Assembly (NCBI RefSeq): GCF_947495255.1
Contig: NZ_CANLYI010000009.1
Span: 144,530 to 208,529 of the forward strand
Length of the DNA stretch: 64,000 nucleotides
Reading direction: 5' to 3'
Source: an uncultured Winogradskyella sp.
Lineage (GTDB): Bacteria; Bacteroidota; Bacteroidia; Flavobacteriales; Flavobacteriaceae
Shown here: one piece after another, positions 8,949 to 17,807 of the stretch
How positions within the stretch are numbered: position 1 is the stretch's first letter
Layout of the letters: each line of letters begins with the position of its first letter
The notes under the pieces: model-generated
What the model was told of the DNA's origin: nothing
The model's database searches: none
Seen by the model: only the letters and a program-made list of their open reading frames with translations
Position numbers and translations under genes: made by a program

Positions 8949-11540
8949 TTACTTAACTTCTTTTAGTGCATTATCTATTAATGTACGTAAATGTTGTTTG
9001 TGTGCCTTACTAGAAACGTTACCACTTGGTGCAGCCATATTTCTAATCTGCTTTAAGTTATACAATGCCATTGATTTTGCATTATTTGTATAACGACTAC
9101 TTTGCTTACCTGTTAACATATCTATAAGCATATTTGTATATGATAATTGTAAATTTTGTCTAAACGAATTTACATTTCCAAAAATATCTGCTTTAAAAAT
9201 AGACGAATTTAAATCTGTCATAAATTTAGACAAGCCATACTCATTGCCATACAACTCACTATCCGTAATTCTTTGTAACGTATTATAATGTAAGATATGT
9301 CTTAATACGTTTTGTTGATAGGTTAAAACTTGCTGGTGAATTTTAGGATCTTCCGTGCCTCTCATAAAATTATAGCCACGACGTTGCATCGCTAAATCAT
9401 TATATAAGTCATTTGGTGCACTAAAAGCATCAGGTGCAAAAGCATATTTCTTTAATGCATCCATTGCTCGTTTTTGATCTTCTAAACTTACTGGTGTAAA
9501 TGGTTGTGTTCCTCCTTCTTGGCCAATCATTGCGCGATCTACATAAACTCCACCAATAAATCTTGAAATCACATTCACAGCAGTTGCACGCTGACCACTT
9601 AAAATATAGTATGCACGTCTTAGCTCTTGGTACGATTCTCCTTTTTTAGAAAATTTAGATTTTACGTCTTTCATCATGCTATCTACCAACTTAATTCTGT
9701 CAATAGAATAACCTATTTGATCGTTAGATAAATCACCAATCATTACTCTTGGATCAATCGCTTTTCCTGGAGCACGCATATCATCTGCGTCATTACCAAA
9801 GATTAATTGTGGTTCAGTAGATCTATTAAGTAAGGTCGCTTTTTCTGTTTCAGACTTAAAAGGTGTATAGCCAAACTGTATTGCCCAAACATCGTATGGT
9901 CCAACAGTGGTATCATAATATTGACCTTGGTCTGCTCTGTTTTTAGTAAGATTAATTCCTGCATAATCCATTACAGAACCTGTTAAACATTTTCCTTCAA
10001 TAAAATCTTTGTTTGCTAATTCTTCAGGTGAAAATAACTGACTAGCCTTCATGTTGTGATTTAAACCTAAAGTATGACCAACTTCGTGCATAATTAAAGC
10101 TAACATTGCTTCTTCTTTCATACGAGCCATTTCTAGTTCAGAACCATTTGCAGCTTCAACTACAGCCTGCCCAAACATTGTATTCTCATGCATTACATGA
10201 CCAAATGAACATAACACTTTATTCTTCTGCAAGTAATCAGTTGCATCAAATTCAGCATCTGCTTTTGCTAAATCAAATAATTGATCATAGAATACTCTAT
10301 TTGTAAAATGTACATACTCTAACATAATATCTGCACCAATTATTTCCCCTGTTTTAGGGTTTACAAAACTTGGGCCATAACCTCCAAATGGTGGATTTGG
10401 TGAAGACGTCCAACGTAAGACATTATAATTAATATCTCCAGCATCCCAGTCCGCATCATCTGGTTGTAATTTCACTACCATTGCGTTTTTAAATCCAGCT
10501 TTTTCAAAAGCCTTATTCCATTCTAAAACACCTTGAGTAATAGTTTCTCTCCACTCTATTGGTGTAGAATTCTCCATCCACCAAGTAATTGGCTTTACAG
10601 GTTCTGAAATTGCTGCATTAGGATCTTTCTTTACTAAATTCCAACGGTGAACTAAATCTTTAAATGGTGCCGAATTTGTAGCTGTTTGATCATTAACCTG
10701 AGTTGTGAAATAACCAACTCTTGGATCGTCTAAACGAATTTCATAATCATTCTCTGGCATCGCAATTAAACTGTGAAATACTTTAATACTCACATTTCTA
10801 CCATCGGTTACGCCTCTTGACCCTCCATTTAATACTGAAGGTTTAGAATACACATACTCTACCTCTAAGTTGGTATTATCCTCGTAGTTTTTTATCGTAT
10901 TAATTTTTGTTTTTGTTTTATCTAAATTACCAAGTGTAAAAGCCAAAGGACTAGAACCCGGAAAACGTGGTGGTTTTACCTGAGAGAATGTTTCTTTTAA
11001 AAATAAACCATCAGCCTTTATTAAATATAAGCCTTCCTTCTTATCATGCGCTTCTATTTTTACAGTTGCCATAATACCTTCACTCATATTGGCATCCTTA
11101 GACTTAGAGATGGCATTTTCAGGATCAAAATAGAAAGAAGTGTTTTGAGAAACGAATTCAATTTTATTGAAATACTTTTTCACTTTAAAAACCTTAGAAC
11201 CACCATAAGCACCTCTAAATCGTCCTGCATCAATAACGCCATTCGATACTTGATTGAAGTGAATATACTCTTTACCAAGTTGCTCATCGCTAATCACCAT
11301 TTGTAAAGAACCTGTAATAGTATCTCTATACATTGTAAAAAGCCCTTCGATTTTCTTACTAGATTTAGTAAGGTCTTTTATTGATTTATCTTTTGATTTT
11401 GGTTTCGGAGCAGCAGCTTCTGTTTTGTCTTTCTTCTTTTTCTTTTTACGTTGCGCTTCGGCATTTTGAGGTGCAATAAAAGCACAAGTGACTAGTGCAA
11501 TAGACAGCAGTCTAAAGACATTACGTTTTTTGATTTTCAT
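8949..11540 (-). CDS. Secreted zinc-dependent metalloprotease (DUF5117/DUF5118 type)
   Basis: 863 residues with a signal peptide to about residue 29 (FIAPQNAEAQ), then a strongly basic low-complexity linker (KKKKKK) and an Ala/Pro/Lys segment. The metzincin-like zinc motif HEVGHTLGLNHN places ligands at His485, His489 and His495, with Glu486 as catalytic base. A downstream GSVMDYAG supplies the Met-turn. This arrangement matches the Bacteroidota DUF5117/DUF5118/DUF4953 zinc-protease family. It is probably periplasmic or surface-exposed; the substrate is unknown. It is transcribed alone, divergent from the CBS-domain gene across a 219-bp spacer. Confidence 0.88.
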   Translation of the reverse strand: MKIKKRNVFRLLSIALVTCAFIAPQNAEAQRKKKKKKDKTEAAAPKPKSKDKSIKDLTKSSKKIEGLFTMYRDTITGSLQMVISDEQLGKEYIHFNQVSNGVIDAGRFRGAYGGSKVFKVKKYFNKIEFVSQNTSFYFDPENAISKSKDANMSEGIMATVKIEAHDKKEGLYLIKADGLFLKETFSQVKPPRFPGSSPLAFTLGNLDKTKTKINTIKNYEDNTNLEVEYVYSKPSVLNGGSRGVTDGRNVSIKVFHSLIAMPENDYEIRLDDPRVGYFTTQVNDQTATNSAPFKDLVHRWNLVKKDPNAAISEPVKPITWWMENSTPIEWRETITQGVLEWNKAFEKAGFKNAMVVKLQPDDADWDAGDINYNVLRWTSSPNPPFGGYGPSFVNPKTGEIIGADIMLEYVHFTNRVFYDQLFDLAKADAEFDATDYLQKNKVLCSFGHVMHENTMFGQAVVEAANGSELEMARMKEEAMLALIMHEVGHTLGLNHNMKASQLFSPEELANKDFIEGKCLTGSVMDYAGINLTKNRADQGQYYDTTVGPYDVWAIQFGYTPFKSETEKATLLNRSTEPQLIFGNDADDMRAPGKAIDPRVMIGDLSNDQIGYSIDRIKLVDSMMKDVKSKFSKKGESYQELRRAYYILSGQRATAVNVISRFIGGVYVDRAMIGQEGGTQPFTPVSLEDQKRAMDALKKYAFAPDAFSAPNDLYNDLAMQRRGYNFMRGTEDPKIHQQVLTYQQNVLRHILHYNTLQRITDSELYGNEYGLSKFMTDLNSSIFKADIFGNVNSFRQNLQLSYTNMLIDMLTGKQSSRYTNNAKSMALYNLKQIRNMAAPSGNVSSKAHKQHLRTLIDNALKEVK

Positions 11541-11759
11541 GATTTATCTTTGATTAGGTTTGATTTTGAACAAGATATAGATTAATTCAGAATTAGTTTT
11601 CTAATTTTTTGTTAAAAAAACAAAACGACAGTTGTTCATAAAACATAAGTATTAATGACTAATATCAACTTATTTGAGTAAAATTAACAACTATATCATT
11701 TTAGCGCAAATAAGATAAAATTGATATTTAATAATTCATTTTTTAACTAACTTGCTAGA

Positions 11760-13634
11760 ATGAACACTATTGCAGAGCGCATATATGATTTTTTAAAAGA
11801 TTTTCCTCCTTTTAATATGTTAGACAGAAATCAGCTATTCTCTATTTCCGAAGCCGTAGAAGTTGGGTATTTTGAAAAAGACCAAGCTTTATTTAAAATT
11901 GACCAACCAATAGAGAATCACTTCTACGTGGTTAAAAATGGTGCCATAGGATTATATACTGACCAAGGAATTATTGTTGATGAATGTGATGAAGGTGATA
12001 TTTTTGGACTAAGAGCTTTACTTAGAAAAGACAATTATATTTTAGATGCTATTGCCATAGAAGAAAGTATTGTGTATTCAATTTCTTCAGAATTATTAGA
12101 GGAAAATATTACCACGAATTCCGAGGCCAGTCGGTTTTTAATGACAAGTTTTATATCTAATACCAAACAATTAGAATCTGATACCTCAACTATAACATCT
12201 TCTGAGTTTACGAATCTTCAGTCTATTGATTATTCTAAAAATCCGGTGACATGTACTATTGATACCACAATACAATCTGCTGCCCAAACTATGACAGAGA
12301 AACGTATAGGTTCAATAATTATTGAAAAAGACGCTAAACCTATCGGAATTATAACAGATAAGGATTTACGCATAAAGATTGCGACAGGTCGCTTTTCAAT
12401 TTCAGAATCAGTTTCTAAAATTATGTCGTCACCTGTAATCACCTATCCAGAAAACACCACTGTAGCCGAAGCACAAATTGCGATGCTGAAACATCAAATA
12501 ACCCATTTATGTATTACGGAAGATGGCACAGCTAATTCTAAATTAACAGGCATTTTATCTGAACACGATATTATTGTTTTAAGAGAAAATAGTGCTTCCT
12601 CTTTAGTCAAAGAAATTAAGCGTAGTAAAGACATTCTGCAATTAAGAGACATTAGAGCGCAGGCAGAAAAATTATTAAAACGGTATTTAGAACAAGATTT
12701 ACCAATAGAGTTTGCGGCTAAATTAATCTCAACAATTAACGATGTTATTACTCAAAAAATAATAGACTCAGCGATAATACAACAAGGCACTAATCCTCCA
12801 ACAGAATTTGCTTGGTTAGCTATTGGAAGTCAAGGCAGACAAGAGCAATTGTTAATGACAGACCAAGATAATGCTTTAGTTTACGAAGATGTTTCTGACG
12901 ATAAAAAAGAAGCGACTAAAACATATTTTTTAAACTTAGCAAAGCAAATTAATAACGACCTAGAAACGGTTGGGTTTGAATTATGTCCTGCTGATATGAT
13001 GGGAAGCAATCCTAAATGGTGTTTATCGGTTTCAGAATGGAATCTTCAGTTTAATAGATGGATAACAATGCCAGACCAAGACAACTTAATGCTCTGTACC
13101 ATTTTCTTCGATTTTGAACATGTTTATGGCAGTAAAACACTAATTGAGAAACTGTCTCAAAGTATTTTTAAGAGTATTGAAGACCATGATATATTTTTAA
13201 CCTACTTAGGACGAAATGCATTGCAAAACCCACCACCTTTAAGTTTCTTTAGACAGTTTTTAGTTGAAGAAAGTGGTGAGCATAAAAATCAATTCGATAT
13301 TAAAGCACGTTCTATGATGCCTTTGGTAGATGCTGCACGATTACTTATTCTATCGCACAACATTAAATCAATAAACAATACTGTAGAACGTTTTAAAAAA
13401 TTAGTAGAATTAGAACCTCAGAACAAAGACATTTATTTATTCTGCATAGAGGCGTACAAAGACTTGCTGTGGTTTAGAACCGAACAAGGTTTGCATAATT
13501 CTGATTCCGGAAGATTCATTGATGTACAATCGCTAAGTAAACTAAATAGATTAAAACTTAAACGCAGCTTTAAGGCTGTAAAACTTGTACAAGAACTTAT
13601 TCAGACTAGATTTAAACTTTCTCAATTAATGTAA
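11760..13634 (+). CDS. cNMP-binding / CBS pair / DUF294 nucleotidyltransferase-like protein
   Basis: 624 residues, four parts in order: a cyclic-nucleotide-binding (cNMP/CRP-like) domain at about 15-125, a CBS pair at about 165-285 that probably binds adenine nucleotides, a DUF294 nucleotidyltransferase-fold domain with G356-S-Q-G-R and the acidic pair Asp368/Asp370 (TDQDNA), and an alpha-helical DUF294 C-terminal domain. The nucleotidyltransferase part resembles GlnD/GlnE-type protein uridylyl/adenylyltransferases, so it may modify a protein, but no target is known. The next gene, a DEDDh exonuclease, starts 1 bp after its stop. My recollection is that this pair often sits next to acetate permease and acs genes in proteobacteria. 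Here those genes lie 10-20 kb downstream. Confidence 0.85.
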   Translation: MNTIAERIYDFLKDFPPFNMLDRNQLFSISEAVEVGYFEKDQALFKIDQPIENHFYVVKNGAIGLYTDQGIIVDECDEGDIFGLRALLRKDNYILDAIAIEESIVYSISSELLEENITTNSEASRFLMTSFISNTKQLESDTSTITSSEFTNLQSIDYSKNPVTCTIDTTIQSAAQTMTEKRIGSIIIEKDAKPIGIITDKDLRIKIATGRFSISESVSKIMSSPVITYPENTTVAEAQIAMLKHQITHLCITEDGTANSKLTGILSEHDIIVLRENSASSLVKEIKRSKDILQLRDIRAQAEKLLKRYLEQDLPIEFAAKLISTINDVITQKIIDSAIIQQGTNPPTEFAWLAIGSQGRQEQLLMTDQDNALVYEDVSDDKKEATKTYFLNLAKQINNDLETVGFELCPADMMGSNPKWCLSVSEWNLQFNRWITMPDQDNLMLCTIFFDFEHVYGSKTLIEKLSQSIFKSIEDHDIFLTYLGRNALQNPPPLSFFRQFLVEESGEHKNQFDIKARSMMPLVDAARLLILSHNIKSINNTVERFKKLVELEPQNKDIYLFCIEAYKDLLWFRTEQGLHNSDSGRFIDVQSLSKLNRLKLKRSFKAVKLVQELIQTRFKLSQLM

Positions 13635-13635
13635 T

Positions 13636-14298
13636 ATGAGCTGGTTTAAACGCAAAACGTATCCTGAATTCTGGCACAATTATGTGGCTCATTTTAAAAA
13701 GAGCAAACACCATAAATTAAAAGATATTCGGTTTATCGTATTTGATACTGAAACTACAGGTCTCAACACAAAAGAAGACCGTATTTTATCTATTGGTTGC
13801 GTTGGAATAGAAAATTTTAAAATCAAAATTGCTGACCAATTAGAATCTTACGTAATACAAGAGCATTTTAATGCAGATACCGTAAAAATTCATGGTTTAC
13901 TAAAAGAAGGAACATTGTCTAAACTTGAAGAAGAGGAAGCAATTATTCAATTTTTAGATTTTGTAAAGGATGCTGTTTTAGTGGCTCATCATGCTGCTTT
14001 TGATGTTACTATGATTAATAATGCTTTAAAACGAATGCAACTGCCTAAACTTAAAAATAAAGTATTAGACACAGGACATCTATTTCAAAAAACAAAATTA
14101 GATACCACTAAAGAACATTTTTGTTTAGATGAACTATCTAAGCGATTTAACATTCCTTTGCACGACAGACATACAGCTTCTGGTGATGCCTATATCACAG
14201 CCATTTTATTTTTAAAACTCCTTGCTATTTTAAATAAAAATGGTGATTTAACTTTAAAAGACTTGTTGCGCTCTCATAAAAGAATTGGCTTGTTATAA
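13636..14298 (+). CDS. DEDDh 3'-5' exonuclease (DnaQ/epsilon-like)
   Basis: 220 residues. Exo I is FDTETTGL with Asp37 and Glu39, Exo II is AHHAAFDVTMIN, and Exo III is HDRHTASGDAYIT, giving a complete DEDDh active site for removing nucleotides from 3' ends of DNA or RNA. It lacks the PHP and polymerase parts of PolC and any polymerase-binding tail, so it need not be the replicative proofreader. It is co-transcribed with the cNMP/CBS/DUF294 gene just upstream (1-bp gap), which suggests a shared, so far unexplained role rather than replication. Confidence 0.88.
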   Translation: MSWFKRKTYPEFWHNYVAHFKKSKHHKLKDIRFIVFDTETTGLNTKEDRILSIGCVGIENFKIKIADQLESYVIQEHFNADTVKIHGLLKEGTLSKLEEEEAIIQFLDFVKDAVLVAHHAAFDVTMINNALKRMQLPKLKNKVLDTGHLFQKTKLDTTKEHFCLDELSKRFNIPLHDRHTASGDAYITAILFLKLLAILNKNGDLTLKDLLRSHKRIGLL

Positions 14299-14328
14299 AA
14301 AAGACACACTCCCTAAAGAGTGTGCCTT
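14297..14328 (-). terminator. Intrinsic terminator of the aceBA transcript
   Basis: On the minus strand GGCACACTC / GAGTGTGTC forms a hairpin with one mismatch, followed by TTTTTT. It is 45 bp past the aceA stop and directly abuts the end of the convergent exonuclease gene. Confidence 0.75.
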
Positions 14329-14372
14329 GACCTAACTAATTTAAAATAAATAATTCAGATTTATTTTACCGT

Positions 14373-16004
14373 TTAAGCAACAATGCTTAGTTTTTTATTT
14401 GCTTTTGATTTGTTAGAATCTGAGCCAAACTGATTAGACGTATTATTTTCTCCTCCTGCTTTTAGAGCTTTTTCACCTGCAAAGAATGTTTTATGGTCAT
14501 CACCTAAATCAGAACCTGCCATTCTTTGATGTTTTACACAAGACACATTTTTTCTAATCTCTTGTCGTTGCACACCTTTTACATAAGCCAACATACCTTC
14601 TTCTCCAAAATAACCTTCGGTTAAATCATTCATATGTAACGCTGTTGTATGATAGGTTGGTAATGTAATTAAGTGATGAAAAATACCAGCTTCTCTCGCG
14701 CCATCCATTTGGAAGGTCTTAATTTTCTCATCTGCTCTATGGCATAATTCTGAATGGTCATATTGCGCATCCATTAAATTATTTCTATCGTAAGCCGTCA
14801 TGTTTTCACCTTCTGCAAGCATTTCATCGAATACTTGATTACGGAAATTCAAAGTCCAGTTGAAAGATGGTGAATTATTGTAAACCAATTTTGCATTTGG
14901 TACCACTTCTCTAATTCTGTTAACCATGTGTGCAATTTGTTTCACGTTTGGCGTAGGTGTTTCTATCCATAATAAATCTGCACCATTTTGAAGACTTGTT
15001 ACACAATCTAAAACTACACGGTCAATATTTGAGCCGTCTTTAAACTTATACAACCCATTAGCTAATCTTATAGGACGTACTAATTTACCATCGCGCTTTA
15101 ATAAAACATCGTCTTGCTTTGCATCTTCAATGGCAACTTCTTCTGCATCTACAAAAGCTAAATATTGAGACGCTAAATCACCAGGCTCTTGGCTTACAGG
15201 TAATTTTTGAGTTAAGCCTGCACCTTCAGAATCTGTTCTTGCTACTATAATTCCGTCTTCTATGCCTAATTCTAAAAACGCATAACGCACTGCATTTAAT
15301 TTAGCCACAAAATCTTCATGAGGAACCGTTACTTTTCCATCCTGATGTCCGCATTGTTTGGCATCCGAAACCTGATTTTCAATTTGAATAGCACAAGCAC
15401 CTGCTTGAATCATCTTTTTAGCCAGTAAATATGTTGCTTCCTCATTACCAAAACCAGCATCTATATCTGCGATGATTGGAACGATATGCGTTTCAAAATT
15501 ATCTATGTCATCCTGAACATCTTCTCCATTTTCTAATCTTCGAAATAAATCATTTAGCTCAATCGCATCTGCCTGACGTAAGAAATCATAAATTTCTGCA
15601 ATAAGTCCAGAAACAGCCGTTTTCTCATGCATTGACTGGTCTGGTAATGGTCCAAATTCTGAACGTAATGCTGCAACCATCCAACCAGAAAGGTATAAAT
15701 AACGTTTACTTGTTGTTTTGTGGTGTTTCTTCACTGCAATCATTTTTTGCTGCGCCACAAAACCATGCCAGCAACCTAAAGATTGTGTGTAATTTGATGA
15801 ATCTGCATCATAGGCTGCCATATCTTCTCTCATAATAGCAGCAGTGTATTTTGCGATATCCAAACCTGTTTTAAATTGGTTTTGAGCCACCATTCTGGCA
15901 GCACTTTCAGGATTAATGGCATTCCAAGTTTGTCCGTACTTTGCTTTAAGATTTCTTACGGTTTCTAATGCAGAACGATAGTTACTTTGTCCTAAATTTT
16001 TCAT
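14373..16004 (-). CDS. aceA: Isocitrate lyase
   Basis: 543 residues, the long form of isocitrate lyase (as in Pseudomonas), cleaving isocitrate into glyoxylate and succinate, the first step of the glyoxylate shunt. The active-site segment KQCGHQDGKV has the catalytic Cys at residue 218, and DIDAGFGNEEATY supplies metal-binding acids. The Gln in KQCGH replaces the Lys of the short-form KKCGH, which is normal for the long subclass. It follows aceB by 83 bp on the same strand; the gap contains a hairpin. With the divergent ScfR-type regulator this forms a complete shunt locus for growth on acetate or fatty acids. Confidence 0.96.
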   Translation of the reverse strand: MKNLGQSNYRSALETVRNLKAKYGQTWNAINPESAARMVAQNQFKTGLDIAKYTAAIMREDMAAYDADSSNYTQSLGCWHGFVAQQKMIAVKKHHKTTSKRYLYLSGWMVAALRSEFGPLPDQSMHEKTAVSGLIAEIYDFLRQADAIELNDLFRRLENGEDVQDDIDNFETHIVPIIADIDAGFGNEEATYLLAKKMIQAGACAIQIENQVSDAKQCGHQDGKVTVPHEDFVAKLNAVRYAFLELGIEDGIIVARTDSEGAGLTQKLPVSQEPGDLASQYLAFVDAEEVAIEDAKQDDVLLKRDGKLVRPIRLANGLYKFKDGSNIDRVVLDCVTSLQNGADLLWIETPTPNVKQIAHMVNRIREVVPNAKLVYNNSPSFNWTLNFRNQVFDEMLAEGENMTAYDRNNLMDAQYDHSELCHRADEKIKTFQMDGAREAGIFHHLITLPTYHTTALHMNDLTEGYFGEEGMLAYVKGVQRQEIRKNVSCVKHQRMAGSDLGDDHKTFFAGEKALKAGGENNTSNQFGSDSNKSKANKKLSIVA

Positions 16005-16050
16005 AATTTTGTTTTTGATTATTAAGTTTATTCCAAATTTTGATAATTAC

Positions 16051-16081
16051 GTCTCGTAATCTATTCCAGTAGTTACGAGAC
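16051..16081. promoter_or_regulatory. Stem-loop between aceB and aceA
   Basis: Perfect 9-bp arms GTCTCGTAA / TTACGAGAC, extended by a further CTA/TAG pairing with one bulge. On the plus strand it is followed by ATTTTTTT, so it has the form of a terminator for plus-strand (antisense) RNA. On the aceBA mRNA it has no U-run after it and may instead modulate aceA relative to aceB. Confidence 0.6.
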
Positions 16082-16087
16082 ATTTTT

Positions 16088-17686
16088 TTATATTAATTGA
16101 TATGCTGAAAGTGTTAAAAACTCTTCGAACTCTGTTTGTGTTACTAATCTTTTGAAAAGTGAAATAGCTTCAGAAAATTTGGTGTTTTTAATTTTCCCCT
16201 CTCCTACTTCTTTTATTATTTTTTCAACTTCATCATCAAACAATTCATCAAATAAAGTTTTATTAAAAACTCGACCATCTTCTAAAATCACTTCGTTTTT
16301 TAACCATTGCCAAACTTGTGTTCTCGATATTTCTGCCGTTGCAGCATCTTCCATTAAGTTGTAAAGTGCCACTGCACCATAACCTCTTAACCAAGCTTCG
16401 AGATAAAGAATACCAACATTGATATTTTTTCTTACACCAGCTTCTGTAATTGTTCCTTTTGGTATTTCTACTAAATCTGCTTCAGTAACCACAACATCTT
16501 CACGCTTCTTAAAAATCTGATTTGGTGTTGGCATATATTTATCAAATTCCTGCATTGCCACTTCAACTAAAGCTGGATGCGCCACCCAAGTACCATCATG
16601 CCCATTTTTAGCTTCACGTTCTTTATCTACTCTTACTTTTTCGAGCGCGGCTTTATTAGCTTCAGGATTATTTTTAATAGGAATTTGTGCTGCCATTCCT
16701 CCCATGGCATGGATTCCTCTTTTATGGCATCGCTGTATTACAAGATTAGAATAAGCGGCCATAAATGGTGTTGCCATAGTCACTTGGTCTCTATTTGGTA
16801 CTACGAAACCTCTATGATTTCTAAACTTTTTGATGTATGAAAAAATGTAATCCCAACGTCCGCAGTTTAAACCTACAATATGGTCTTTAAGTTCATAGAT
16901 ATATTCGTCTAATTGAAAACTTGCCGTTATCGTTTCTATTAATAACGTAGCTTTAAATGTTCCGTTTGGTATTTGTAAATAATTCTGAGCAAATTCAAAA
17001 ACGTCGTTCCACCAGCGCGCTTCTAAGTAATGTTCTAATTTTGGCAGATAGAAATACGGTGCAGAACAACTCTCCATTAATGCTACACTATTGTGGAAAA
17101 CATACAATCCAAAATCGAATAAACTCCCAGACATTTCTTCGCCATTTACTAGTACATGACGTTCATTTAGGTGCAAACCTCTTGGCCTTACAATAAGGAC
17201 AGCTGTTTCATCATTAAGTTTATAATGCTTCCCTCTTGAATTATCAACTAACTCAATGGTTTTTAAATTAGCATCAATTAAGTTTTGCTGCCCTTCTAAA
17301 GTGTTCTTCCAACTCGGTGCATTGCTATCTTCAAAATCTGCCATAAATGTTTTGGCACCAGAATTTAAGGCATTGATGACCATTTTACGGTCTACAGGAC
17401 CTGTAATCTCTACGCGACGATCTAATAAATCATCAGGAATTGAAGCTGCTGTCCAATCAGATTCTCTTATAGATTTTGTTTCAATAGGAAACGATGGAAA
17501 ACCGCCTTTATCGAAGTCGCATTGTTGCTGCTCTCTTCTTTTTAATAAAGACAAACGAGAAGCATTAAATTTTTCTTGTAATACTGTAAGAAACTCTAGA
17601 GCGTCTTCAGTTAAAAGTTCTGGGTAGAAATTAGTCACCTCTGGTGCGAATTTCATTTTTTGTTGTGTTGTTACTGAAATTTCCAT
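16088..17686 (-). CDS. aceB: Malate synthase A
   Basis: 532 residues, the expected length for malate synthase A, which condenses glyoxylate with acetyl-CoA to malate in the cytosol. Recognisable segments include FMADFEDSNAPSW, the catalytic-arginine region IVRPRGLHLNERH, LLIETITASFQ, and GRWDYIFSYIKK. The C-terminal domain contains VYLY-like text replaced by YLEAWLRGYGAVALYNLMED, with the conserved aspartate acting as base. The first gene of the aceBA unit, it is divergent from the ScfR-type regulator at 17808. The 121-bp spacer carries the repeated TTCGC(T/A)AA boxes. Confidence 0.96.
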   Translation of the reverse strand: MEISVTTQQKMKFAPEVTNFYPELLTEDALEFLTVLQEKFNASRLSLLKRREQQQCDFDKGGFPSFPIETKSIRESDWTAASIPDDLLDRRVEITGPVDRKMVINALNSGAKTFMADFEDSNAPSWKNTLEGQQNLIDANLKTIELVDNSRGKHYKLNDETAVLIVRPRGLHLNERHVLVNGEEMSGSLFDFGLYVFHNSVALMESCSAPYFYLPKLEHYLEARWWNDVFEFAQNYLQIPNGTFKATLLIETITASFQLDEYIYELKDHIVGLNCGRWDYIFSYIKKFRNHRGFVVPNRDQVTMATPFMAAYSNLVIQRCHKRGIHAMGGMAAQIPIKNNPEANKAALEKVRVDKEREAKNGHDGTWVAHPALVEVAMQEFDKYMPTPNQIFKKREDVVVTEADLVEIPKGTITEAGVRKNINVGILYLEAWLRGYGAVALYNLMEDAATAEISRTQVWQWLKNEVILEDGRVFNKTLFDELFDDEVEKIIKEVGEGKIKNTKFSEAISLFKRLVTQTEFEEFLTLSAYQLI

Positions 17687-17739
17687 GCTGTAGTTTTATT
17701 TGATGAAGCAATGTTACAACCTATTTTTCATAAAAACAA

Positions 17740-17792
17740 GCGAACGTTCGCTAAATATTTAAATTCGCTAATTATGCAAGTTCGCAAATTAT
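17740..17792. promoter_or_regulatory. Putative ScfR operator: three 17-bp-spaced repeats
   Basis: GTTCGCTAAATAT, ATTCGCTAATTAT and GTTCGCAAATTAT start at 17746, 17763 and 17780, exactly 17 bp apart, 11 of 13 positions identical. The first copy also forms a 12-bp perfect palindrome GCGAACGTTCGC (17740-17751) with an inverted half-site. A weaker copy, ATTTGCTATTATG, begins at 17798. The core resembles the TTTGCAAA-type site of Corynebacterium RamB, which belongs to the same regulator family. The location between aceB and the regulator gene suggests control of both. Confidence 0.7.
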
Positions 17793-17794
17793 AG

Positions 17795-17802
17795 TATATT
17801 TG
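17795..17802 (+). promoter_or_regulatory. -7 promoter element of the ScfR-type regulator
   Basis: TATATTTG matches TAnnTTTG. It ends only 5 bp before the start codon at 17808, so transcription would begin at or next to the ATG and the mRNA may be leaderless. The operator repeats occupy the -33 region, which fits autoregulation. Confidence 0.5.
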
Positions 17803-17807
17803 CTATT

